The translations under genes and the position numbers were made by a program. A DNA stretch of 11,357 nt from Chthoniobacter sp. (lineage in GTDB: Bacteria > Verrucomicrobiota > Verrucomicrobiia > Chthoniobacterales > Chthoniobacteraceae), in NCBI GenBank assembly GCA_025352865.1, contig JANXSB010000538.1:1-11357 (forward strand), given 5' to 3'. Shown here piece after piece: positions 5,760 to 11,357 of the stretch (positions are counted from its first letter, which is position 1; the number at the start of each line of letters is the position of its first letter). The notes under the pieces are model-generated. The model ran no database searches. It saw nothing but the letters and a program-made list of their open reading frames with translations, and had not been told where the DNA came from.

Positions 5760-6573
5760 CGCTCCCACTCTCAAACCTTCTATGTCCGACGAACTCCCTC
5801 CATCCCCCGCCGCCCCAGACGACGACGCTTCCAAAGCCGAAACGATCCGCATCACGCTTCCGCCGAAGCCTGATCAGCCGACGACGGTGAAGCGCGAGAC
5901 GGTGCGCATCAATCTTCCCGGCAAGCCCGCGCCCACCGCGCCGCCCGTCGGCAACGCGCCGAAAAAGGAGACCACGAAGATCATCACCGAGGAAGCCGTG
6001 ACGGCCTCCGCCCCGCTCGCACCGCCGCCACCGCCGCCGCCGTCTGGCACCAAGCCTTTCATGCCGCCGCCGCCGCGCCCGCCCTCGCAGGCCGGGATGC
6101 CGCTGCCGCCCGCCAAACCGATGAGCGGCGTGAATCCGCCGCCCAAGCCGCCGGCGCTCGGCGCGCGTCCCACCGTCCCGCTCAAACCCGCGCCTGCGCC
6201 GAGTGGTGCGGCGACCAGGGCTCCGCTGCCGATGGGCAGTGGGATCCAGTCCGCGCCGGTGACGATGAAAGCGGCCGCGCCGAAAAAGGAAACCGCGCGC
6301 ATCACGCTTCCGCCGGAAGGTGGGGCCAAGCCGCCGCTGCCCAAGGCCACGGTCAAGATGCAGCAGACCCAGCCGCTCGTCAGCCGGCCCGCGCCAACGC
6401 TCACCCAGTCTTCGGCGATGACGCCCGCCCCGGCGGTTTCGTCCTCGCCTGCCATGCAGGTCGAGGCCGCTCCGGACGGCATGGTGAACATTCTGGCGAT
6501 TGTCGCCCTCGTGATTTCGCTCGCCTCCCTCGCCCTCGTCTTCCTCGCCTACCAGGCGACTTCGATGTCCTAA
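5755..6573 (+). CDS. Proline-rich tail-anchored membrane protein with KxETxRITLP-type repeats
   Basis: A 272-residue low-complexity protein, rich in Pro, Ala and Lys, with polyproline runs. A short motif recurs: KAETIRITLPPKP (27-39), KRETVRINLPGKP (46-58), KKETTKIIT (70-78) and KKETARITLPPEG (177-189). The only membrane segment is at the very C-terminus (NILAIVALVISLASLALVFLAY, about 245-266), followed by QATSMS. There is no signal peptide, so a tail-anchored protein with a long cytoplasmic disordered domain is likely. A periplasmic orientation is possible. The start ATG 5755 has GGAG 4 nt upstream; ATG 5782 (263 aa, starting SDELPPSP) is an alternative. The tail is nearly duplicated in the next gene, and trxA follows, suggesting one operon. 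I do not recognise a named family; similar KETVRI-type motifs are recalled from Verrucomicrobiota, unverified. Confidence 0.8.
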   Translation: MNAPTLKPSMSDELPPSPAAPDDDASKAETIRITLPPKPDQPTTVKRETVRINLPGKPAPTAPPVGNAPKKETTKIITEEAVTASAPLAPPPPPPPSGTKPFMPPPPRPPSQAGMPLPPAKPMSGVNPPPKPPALGARPTVPLKPAPAPSGAATRAPLPMGSGIQSAPVTMKAAAPKKETARITLPPEGGAKPPLPKATVKMQQTQPLVSRPAPTLTQSSAMTPAPAVSSSPAMQVEAAPDGMVNILAIVALVISLASLALVFLAYQATSMS

Positions 6574-6585
6574 AAAGAACTCATT

Positions 6586-6711
6586 ATGGCCGACTCAACT
6601 GACAGCTCCGCCGACGGAATCGTGAACATCCTCTGCATCGTGCTGACGGTCTTCGCTCTCGTCGGGCTCGCGCTCACCTTTCTCGCCTACCAGGCCACTT
6701 CGCTTTCCTAG
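6586..6711 (+). CDS. 41-residue single-pass membrane protein, paralogous to the tail of the preceding protein
   Basis: A small gene running from ATG to TAG. The protein starts MADSTDSSADGIVNIL and ends FLAYQATSLS, with a hydrophobic span at about residues 14-36. It aligns without gaps to the last 33 residues of the upstream protein, with 22 identities, including DGxVNIL and FLAYQATSxS. This is hard to explain by chance and supports it being a real gene derived by duplication. It lies 12 nt after the upstream stop and 9 nt before trxA. Both this gene and trxA begin ATGGCC after short AT-rich leaders without a clear Shine-Dalgarno. A plausible role, by inference only, is co-assembly with the upstream protein's membrane helix. 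Confidence 0.75.
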   Translation: MADSTDSSADGIVNILCIVLTVFALVGLALTFLAYQATSLS

Positions 6712-6720
6712 AAATCACTC

Positions 6721-7047
6721 ATGGCCAGCCCCAACGTCCTCAATGTCACCGACGCCACCTTTGATGCCGAAGTCCTCAAATCCGACAAGCCCGTGCTCGT
6801 GGATTTCTGGGCTCCTTGGTGCGGGCCGTGCATCCAGCTCGGGCCGGTGATCGACCAGGTCGCCGATGCGACGGTGGGCAAAGCCAAGGTGACCAAAGTG
6901 AACGTGGACGAGTGCCAGCAGGTGGCCTCGAAGTATCGCATCAATTCCATTCCGGCCCTGCTGCTGTTCAAGGGCGGTGAGTTTCGCGAGCAACTCAATA
7001 CGCGGGCCAAGGGTGACCTCGTGGCGAAGCTCGAGGCGCTCGTCTAA
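6721..7047 (+). CDS. trxA: Thioredoxin
   Basis: A 108-residue cytoplasmic thioredoxin of normal length. The active site WCGPC has its cysteines at 34 and 37 within VLVDFWAPWCGPC. The cis-proline is in INSIPALLLF (P78), and GGEFREQLNTRAKGDL fits the usual C-terminal strand-helix. The residue after the second active-site cysteine is Ile instead of the more common Lys or Arg (CIQLGP). It reduces disulfides in target proteins using thioredoxin reductase, which is not in the window. It follows the two small membrane-protein genes with a 9-nt gap and ends in a strong terminator, so it is probably the last gene of that operon. Confidence 0.96.
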   Translation: MASPNVLNVTDATFDAEVLKSDKPVLVDFWAPWCGPCIQLGPVIDQVADATVGKAKVTKVNVDECQQVASKYRINSIPALLLFKGGEFREQLNTRAKGDLVAKLEALV

Positions 7048-7070
7048 ACGCCGCGCACAAAAAGATTCCA

Positions 7071-7106
7071 CGCCGCGCTTTCGAGAGGGAGCGCGGCGCT
7101 TTTTTT
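7071..7106 (+). terminator. Intrinsic terminator after trxA
   Basis: CGCCGCGCT (7071-7079) pairs perfectly with AGCGCGGCG (7090-7098), followed directly by C and a run of seven T (7100-7106). It lies 24 nt after the trxA stop and is a textbook rho-independent terminator. Confidence 0.9.
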
Positions 7107-7128
7107 GAAAGGGCTGCGCGCTTTCTCC

Positions 7129-7320
7129 TTACTTCGCCGGCACGTCGCGGTCCCGCGCCGCGTCGTGCCATTCGCAGCGGACGACCTCGACCGCCTGCGC
7201 CGCCGGCGGTTCATAGGCCCGCGGCTTTTCCGCCGCGAGTGAGACGAGGCCGAGCAGCGCGGCGCAGAGCGGGACGGGGAGCGGTGGAAAAGACGCACCG
7301 CTGCGCGCGGCGGTGACGTT
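7129..7320 (-). pseudogene. Possible remnant of an alpha/beta-hydrolase-like exported protein (N-terminus only)
   Basis: On the - strand an open stretch ends at TAA 7131-7129 and has no ATG, GTG or TTG start in frame back to a stop at 7371. It reads as a hydrophobic signal-like segment (PPLPVPLCAALLGLVSLAA), then KPRAYEPPAAQAVEVVRCEW and HDAARDRDVPAK. The last part resembles the opening strand of secreted alpha/beta hydrolases (W-x-D-x-x-R-x-R-x-V-P-x-K), which normally continues into the IYYP and catalytic regions. Here the stop cuts it off, and the trxA terminator lies where the rest would be. The other frames look like random arginine-rich sequence. The likeness is from memory, so this is tentative. 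Confidence 0.3.
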
Positions 7321-7330
7321 TCCAAAAGCG

Positions 7331-7364
7331 AAACGCGCCGCCGGAAAAATCCAGCGGCGCGTTT
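7331..7364 (-). terminator. Hairpin terminator after the aminotransferase gene
   Basis: AAACGCGCCGC (7331-7341) and GCGGCGCGTTT (7354-7364) form a perfect 11-bp stem around a 12-nt loop. It lies 21 nt beyond the aminotransferase stop on the - strand. On that strand the stem ends in TTT and is followed by CGCTTTT, a broken U-tract. It probably terminates the NDK-aminotransferase unit. Confidence 0.7.
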
Positions 7365-7385
7365 GGAATCAGTCGTGCGCGGCGC

Positions 7386-8552
7386 TTACAGCGTCTTGCA
7401 GAATTCCTCGAACCGATCGAGGCCCTTCTTTATCACGTCGAGGCTCGTGGCGTAGCTCAGCCGCACCGTCGCGTCGTTGCCAAAGGCGACGCCGGGGACC
7501 ACGGCGACCTGATGCTTGCTGAGCAGCCGGTCGGCGAAATTCGACGAACTCAGCCCGAGCTTGCCGATGTTCACGAGGACGTAAAACGCGCCCTGCGGTT
7601 TCACTACGCTGACGCCGTTGATCGCGGCGAGGCGGTTGACCATGTAGTTGCGGCGCATGTCGAATTCATCGCGCATGTCGGCCACCGGCTGCTGGTCGCC
7701 CTTGAGCGCGGCGAGCGCGCCTTTTTGCGCAAAGCTGCACGGGTTCGAGGTGCTGTGGCTCTGGATGGCGTCGATCGCTTTCGCAATCGGCTCGGGCGCG
7801 CCGAGGTAGCCGAGCCGCCAGCCGGTCATCGAGTAGGCTTTGGAAAACCCGTTGATCGTGATCGTGAGATTGGCCGCGCCGGGGAGCGACGCCACGCTCA
7901 CATGCTCCGCGCCGTCGTAGGTCAGCTTCTCGTAGATTTCGTCGGAGAGGATGAGGATTTCCTCGTCCGCGCAAACCTCGACGATGGCCTGCAATTCCGC
8001 CCGCGTGTAAACCGCGCCGGTCGGGTTGCCGGGCGAGTTAATAATGACCAGCTTCGTGCGCGGGGTCATCGCGTCCTGCATTTCGTCCGCCGTCATCTTC
8101 CAGCCGTTCGCTTCCTTCGTCTGGACGAAAACCGGATCGGCTCCCGCGAGGCGCACCATCTCGGGATAGCTCAGCCAGTAGGGCGAGGGGATGATGACCT
8201 CATCGCCCGGCTGGCAGGTCGCGAGGATCGCGTTGTAGCACGAGTGCTTCGCGCCATTGCTGACGATGACCTGCGATGGTTTGTAATCGAGCCCGTTGTC
8301 CGCCTTGAATTTGTCCGCGATGGCCTGCCGCAGCTCGGGCGTCCCGCTGCTCGGCGTGTATTTGGTGAAGCCCATCTCGATCGCCGCCTGCGCGGCGGCC
8401 TTGATGTGCGCGGGCGTGTCGAAGTCCGGTTCGCCCGCGCCGAAACCGCAGACGTCGAGCCCCTCGGCCTTCATCGCCTTGGCTTTCGAGTCGATGCTGA
8501 GGGTCAGCGAGGGAGTGAGGATGGTGGCGCGTTCGGAGAGTTCCATGGTCAT
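7386..8552 (-). CDS. PLP-dependent class I/II aminotransferase, probably aspartate aminotransferase
   Basis: A 388-residue fold-type I aminotransferase of normal length. Signatures in order are CGFGAGEPDFDTP, the substrate and PLP loop YTPSSGTPELRQAIA, NSPGNPTGAVY, SDEIYEKLTYDG, and the Schiff-base lysine K238 in GFSKAYSMTGWRLGY. RLSYATS near the C-terminus carries the carboxylate-binding arginine. The pattern fits the Igamma aspartate/prephenate aminotransferase group: cytoplasmic, transferring amino groups between aspartate or related acids and 2-oxoglutarate. The exact substrate cannot be decided from motifs. Two ATGs two codons apart (8552, 8546) are possible starts and neither has a clear Shine-Dalgarno. 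It starts 40 nt after the NDK-domain gene on the same strand, so the two are likely cotranscribed. Confidence 0.92.
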   Translation of the reverse strand: MTMELSERATILTPSLTLSIDSKAKAMKAEGLDVCGFGAGEPDFDTPAHIKAAAQAAIEMGFTKYTPSSGTPELRQAIADKFKADNGLDYKPSQVIVSNGAKHSCYNAILATCQPGDEVIIPSPYWLSYPEMVRLAGADPVFVQTKEANGWKMTADEMQDAMTPRTKLVIINSPGNPTGAVYTRAELQAIVEVCADEEILILSDEIYEKLTYDGAEHVSVASLPGAANLTITINGFSKAYSMTGWRLGYLGAPEPIAKAIDAIQSHSTSNPCSFAQKGALAALKGDQQPVADMRDEFDMRRNYMVNRLAAINGVSVVKPQGAFYVLVNIGKLGLSSSNFADRLLSKHQVAVVPGVAFGNDATVRLSYATSLDVIKKGLDRFEEFCKTL

Positions 8553-8592
8553 TTGGTGGTGTTGGATTTTGGGGTTGGGTGAAAGCGGACGG

Positions 8593-9759
8593 CTACCTGC
8601 CAAACCAGCTTTCGATCAGCGGCTGCAAATTGTTTTCCTTGATCTGCACGATGCCCATCTCGCGCTTGGCGTTCTCCGCCGAGTCGCTGGCGTGCGCGGC
8701 ATTGACCATGATGGTCTGGCCAAACTCGCGCCGGATTGTGCCCGGAGGCGCTTTCGAGGGATCGGTCGGCCCGAGCACCTCGCGGATTTTCCGCACCGCA
8801 TCCACCCCCTGGTAGCAAAGCGCGATGCACTTTTCCGAGCCCGGTTCCTGCCGCCGGTGCGGCGGGCATTCACTCGGCCGCAGCCCGGCCATGAATTTCA
8901 CGATCTGCTCCCAATTGTCGCGTCCGTTGATCGGCCCGAGCAGGTCGCCCAGCTTCGTCTGCACGTCCTCGCCGAGCGTGAGGGAAAATTCCTTTTCGAG
9001 CAGCGCCCGCGCGGTTTCGCCAGAGCGTCCGCGGAGCTTGTCCTGCAAAACCTCGAGTACCGGGCCGTAGAATTCCTCGGCTTGCGCCACGCTCATCCGA
9101 TGCACTTTGCACGCGATGATGTAGAGCCCCGTGCGGGAAAAAAGATCGATCACGCCGCCGGGCCGCGCGTTGGGAAAGCGGAAGTTGTCCGGTTTGATGA
9201 GCACGAGCGTCTTCTCGACCTTCGAGCCCGCGGGAAATTTCACCGCCTCATCGAGCAGCCCGCCATCCTTGTCGGAGTACGCCGCCCACAATTGGAGATC
9301 GGACTTTGCGCTGGCCGCGTCCGGCGGCGCGAGCACGCCGGGCTCGAAATAAGTCACGTCCCCGTTTTCGTCCGCGAGATAGTCGCCATACGTGTCGCGG
9401 ATCGTCTCGCCGCTCGTCCGCTCATTGACGATATGGCCGACCGTCGAGCGCAGCTTGCTCACCGCGTCCTCGCCTTTGAAAACCAGCATCAGCACTCGCG
9501 GATGCGCGCCCGTCGCATCCGGCCCGAAATTCTTCAGCACGTACTTTCTGATCCGCTCCTGAATCTCGCGATGCCCCGGCTCAGGATCGTTCACGATGCC
9601 CGCCGCGTACTTTTCCACCAGCTCCGCGCTCGGCGCGAACATCCGCGCCGCCACCACATCCAGCCCCGTCCGCGAAATCAGCCGCGCGAGAATGCCGCCG
9701 GTCCTCGACTTGCGGATCGAGTAAGGCGTGACGAGCACGTAGGAAAGTTCTTCGGCCAT
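8593..9759 (-). CDS. Tandem nucleoside-diphosphate-kinase-domain protein with a degenerate first domain
   Basis: A 388-residue protein with two NDK-like domains. Domain 2 (about 182-388) keeps the catalytic set: LIKPD with K189, GPTDPSKAPPGTIRREFG (330-347), and N353-x2-H356 in VNAAHASDSAEN, matching the phosphohistidine motif NIIHGSDS. It carries an insert of about 50 residues (roughly 243-308) relative to a normal NDK of about 140 residues. Domain 1 (about 5-160) has the fold pattern (VTPYSIRKSRTGGILARLIS, SGETIRDTYGDY), but the lysine is Thr11 and no histidine occupies the active-site position (DVTYFEPGVLAP). It is presumably non-catalytic. NDK makes NTPs from NDPs using ATP. There is no separate single-domain ndk in the window. 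The start ATG 9759 has no Shine-Dalgarno. It is the first gene of a unit with the aminotransferase. Confidence 0.85.
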   Translation of the reverse strand: MAEELSYVLVTPYSIRKSRTGGILARLISRTGLDVVAARMFAPSAELVEKYAAGIVNDPEPGHREIQERIRKYVLKNFGPDATGAHPRVLMLVFKGEDAVSKLRSTVGHIVNERTSGETIRDTYGDYLADENGDVTYFEPGVLAPPDAASAKSDLQLWAAYSDKDGGLLDEAVKFPAGSKVEKTLVLIKPDNFRFPNARPGGVIDLFSRTGLYIIACKVHRMSVAQAEEFYGPVLEVLQDKLRGRSGETARALLEKEFSLTLGEDVQTKLGDLLGPINGRDNWEQIVKFMAGLRPSECPPHRRQEPGSEKCIALCYQGVDAVRKIREVLGPTDPSKAPPGTIRREFGQTIMVNAAHASDSAENAKREMGIVQIKENNLQPLIESWFGR

Positions 9760-9867
9760 AGATAAAAAGTGCCCGCGTGGACCGCCGGAAAATCAGTCTT
9801 TTCGCGGCGTGACACCCACGCAGGCAGGGATTTTGTGGAAAATGTTTCGGGTTTTTTTCGGGCGCGC

Positions 9868-9897
9868 AACCTACCGGCGGCCCGCGCGCTCCGTCAA
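9868..9897 (-). promoter_or_regulatory. Candidate promoter of the NDK-aminotransferase unit
   Basis: On the - strand, TTGACG (9897-9892) and TAGGTT (9873-9868) are separated by 18 nt, giving a leader of about 100 nt. The leader contains a hairpin with one bulge (9783-9792 with 9799-9809, arms CGCCGGAAAA and TTTTCGCGGCG) shortly before the ATG, which could affect translation. The hexamers are good but not perfect. Confidence 0.4.
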
Positions 9898-9917
9898 CGC
9901 ATTTTTCCCCCGGAAAA

Positions 9918-10000
9918 ACGCCTAGACGTAGAGGCGCAGAGATTCGGAAAAGACGTCCACCCGGTTCCTCTGCGTCCTTTGCGCCTCCGCGTCTCTGCGT
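9918..10000. repeat. Imperfect inverted repeat between prmA and the NDK gene
   Basis: The arms at 9918-9941 (beginning ACGCCTAGACGTAGAGGCGC) and 9977-10000 (ending CTCCGCGTCTCTGCGT) match at 19 of 24 positions as reverse complements. The right arm and its flank contain repeated short units of the CTCTGCGT / CTTTGCGC type. The design resembles the 1884-1952 element: short purine-rich units, inverted, after a - strand gene. It may terminate prmA, since on the - strand the hairpin is followed by a run of five T. An adjacent small palindrome, TTTTTCC-CCC-GGAAAAA, lies at 9902-9918. Confidence 0.6.
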
Positions 10001-10015
10001 TTCAAAAATGAAGTT

Positions 10016-10882
10016 TCACCCACGTTTCGTCCCCAACCCGCTCACCCATTTTCCTTTTCGCACGATGCGATCCATCCGCAAACCAGCGCGCTCGAACGCC
10101 ACGATGACCTCCTTTTCCTGCGCCCGCAGCACGCCCGAAAAAACCAGCCGCCCGCCCGTCGCGACCGCCGCCGCGATCTTCGGCGCCACCTCCACGAGCA
10201 GGCCGCTGAAAAGATTCGCCGCCACCACCGGCCACGTCCGTGCCGGCTGCCATGCGCGCACGTTGAGCTTCCGCACCACCACGCCGGTCACGCCGTTGAG
10301 CTTCACGTTCTCCTTCGCCGTCCGCACCGCATGCGGATCGAAGTCGCCCGCCTCCGCCCGCCGCGCCCCGAGCATCCGCGCCGCGATGGCGAGGATGCCG
10401 CTCCCGCACCCGAGATCGAGCATCTCCCACGGCTCGCCCGCCCGCTCCCCGCTCACGTCCGCGAGAAAGCGCAGGCACGTCGAAGTCGTCGCATGATCGC
10501 CCGTACCGAACGCCATCCCCGCCGGAATCACCAGCACCTTTCCCCCGCCGCCCGGCTTCTCCGCCGCACTCCCCACGACCACCAGCTTTCCCCGCACCCG
10601 GATCGGCGTACGCACGGCCACGCTCACCGCGCGCATCTTTTTCTGCGCGCTCACCGAGCCGCCAAACGCCTTTCGCAGCCGCTCCGCCTGCGCCTTCGTC
10701 AATTGAAACGCCTCCAGCCGGATCGTCTTCGCCCCCACCAGCGCCGTCACCGCCAGCCGGTCGCGCACCCCCGCCAGCCGGTCCCACCACGCATCCTCCC
10801 ACTGCGCCCCGCTCAGCTTTCGCCAGACGTAGTGCGAATGGGCTTTGGAAATGGTCGGACGTTTTGCAGTGCGGGTGGGCAT
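10016..10882 (-). CDS. prmA: Ribosomal protein L11 methyltransferase (PrmA family)
   Basis: A 288-residue class I SAM-dependent methyltransferase. The PrmA hallmark IPAGMAFGTGDHATTSTCL (119-137) precedes the SAM-binding motif I, MLDLGCGSGILAIAA (154-168). Acidic loop residues follow in AGDFDPHAV (178-186). The motif-IV-like segment reads VVAANLFSGLLVEVAP, fitting the usual AN(I/L)-x-(A/S)-x-x-L. The N-terminal part (residues 18-75) is the expected substrate-binding domain but weakly conserved. PrmA trimethylates ribosomal protein L11 in the cytoplasm. The ATG at 10882 is chosen; there is no Shine-Dalgarno. A TACAAC hexamer (10894-10889) ends 6 nt upstream, but no -35 was found at the right distance. 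It is divergent from the DUF6883-like gene. Confidence 0.88.
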   Translation of the reverse strand: MPTRTAKRPTISKAHSHYVWRKLSGAQWEDAWWDRLAGVRDRLAVTALVGAKTIRLEAFQLTKAQAERLRKAFGGSVSAQKKMRAVSVAVRTPIRVRGKLVVVGSAAEKPGGGGKVLVIPAGMAFGTGDHATTSTCLRFLADVSGERAGEPWEMLDLGCGSGILAIAARMLGARRAEAGDFDPHAVRTAKENVKLNGVTGVVVRKLNVRAWQPARTWPVVAANLFSGLLVEVAPKIAAAVATGGRLVFSGVLRAQEKEVIVAFERAGLRMDRIVRKGKWVSGLGTKRG

Positions 10883-11022
10883 CGCGGAGTTGTAGCACGC
10901 TCTGCAATGCAGCGGGGAAGCAATGACGAATGTCGAAACGCTCGCCGCGACCTCCGAGCTTCGGCACGAAACAAAACGGTCACTCGACCGCGGGTGAATC
11001 GCCGGATTAAAGTCGCGGAAAA

Positions 11023-11357
11023 ATGAATCTCCCTAATGCGGAATGCGCCACAGTGCCCAAACGGAAGATCACCCATTACCTCCTTAATCCCGCCCACCCG
11101 GTCGGCGGTAGCAAGGCCATTTTCTTCCTCCGGTTCGGATTCACGGCGGCGCGGTGGACGCAAATGGCAGAGGCGCTGATCCACCACGCGCGACACAATG
11201 AAGTCAGTTCCACGGAAACGACACTCCGCGGAGTTCGTTACGCGGTGGATGGCCCATTGCCCGCGCTGGACGGCACGGCCTTGAATGTCCGCGCCGCATG
11301 GTTTATCGACTCCGGCAGCACCATCCCTCGTTTTATAACCGCGCATCCACTTCCGAA
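11023..11357 (+). CDS. DUF6883-like domain protein, partial at the right edge
   Basis: An open frame from ATG 11023 runs off the window after 111 codons without a stop. It reads MNLPNAECATVPKRKITHYL, LNPAHPVGGSKAIFFLRFGF, then helical AEALIHHARHNEV, and later TTLRGVRYAVDGPLPALDG and VRAAWFIDSGSTIPRFITAHP. The pattern LPNA...K-x-x-x-YLLNP-x-HP-x-G-x-x-KA, followed by G-x-x-Y-x-V-x-GPL and VWFID-type strands, matches small DUF6883 proteins of about 110 residues as I recall the family. The function is unknown; such genes often sit in accessory regions or near small partner genes. The ATG has GGA five nt upstream. Only the last few codons should be missing. It is divergent from prmA. The 140 nt between them hold no clear promoter or gene. 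Confidence 0.65.
   Translation, partial: MNLPNAECATVPKRKITHYLLNPAHPVGGSKAIFFLRFGFTAARWTQMAEALIHHARHNEVSSTETTLRGVRYAVDGPLPALDGTALNVRAAWFIDSGSTIPRFITAHPLP

Noticed and set aside
7044..7325. 93-codon arginine-rich - strand frame after trxA
   Set aside because: It starts at a TTG, crosses the trxA terminator and has a random Arg/Ser composition. The adjacent frame looks more protein-like and was reported as a tentative remnant instead.
8296..9765. 489-codon open frame on the + strand opposite the NDK gene and the start of the aminotransferase gene
   Set aside because: It spans two well-supported - strand genes and their intergenic gap. The translation is His/Arg/Leu-rich without domains, so it is a codon-bias artefact.
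9901..10010. CRISPR-like short repeats (CTCTGCGT / CTTTGCGC units)
   Set aside because: The units are 8-10 nt, imperfect and partly inverted, with no spacers of constant length and no cas genes. They are an intergenic palindromic repeat.
10002..10967. 321-codon - strand frame overlapping prmA in another frame
   Set aside because: It is a Gly/Ala/Arg-rich low-complexity shadow. The neighbouring frame carries all the PrmA motifs.

Overview
The window is a GC-rich (roughly 65%), gene-dense bacterial chromosome segment. It carries housekeeping genes in short transcription units on both strands, with no phage, IS transposase, CRISPR array, rRNA or tRNA. The gene content suggests Verrucomicrobiota or a related PVC lineage, as inference only. 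The pointers are a rhomboid-like membrane protein with a C-terminal zinc knuckle, a roughly 390-residue tandem nucleoside-diphosphate-kinase protein, a proline-rich protein with KxETxRITLP-type repeats, and few Shine-Dalgarno sequences.

Left part (1-4446): the end of one CNNM/CBS transporter-like gene overlaps the start of a second one (+ strand). Facing them on the - strand are gcvT, gcvH and a secreted DUF4412 protein. The start of the DUF4412 gene lies inside a long perfect inverted repeat. Divergent from gcvT is a rhomboid-fold protein (+) that lacks the protease serine motif.

Middle (4447-7106): a 140-nt palindromic repeat separates the rhomboid gene from a convergent UDP-glucuronate 4-epimerase gene (-). 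Divergent from the epimerase is a compact three-gene cluster (+): a proline-rich tail-anchored protein, a 41-residue membrane protein that is a near copy of that protein's membrane tail, and thioredoxin. A clear intrinsic terminator closes the cluster.

Right part (7107-11357): a short remnant resembling the N-terminus of an alpha/beta hydrolase lies between two terminators. Next come an aspartate-type aminotransferase and, upstream of it in the same - strand unit, the tandem NDK-domain protein. After another inverted repeat comes a ribosomal protein L11 methyltransferase (PrmA) gene (-). A DUF6883-like gene (+) runs off the right edge.

The parts most worth following up are the proline-rich / micro-membrane protein / thioredoxin cluster, the two-domain NDK with one decayed active site, and the hairpin that supplies the translation start of the DUF4412 gene. 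Several transcription-unit-first genes have promoter-like hexamers so close to the start codon that leaderless mRNAs are likely.
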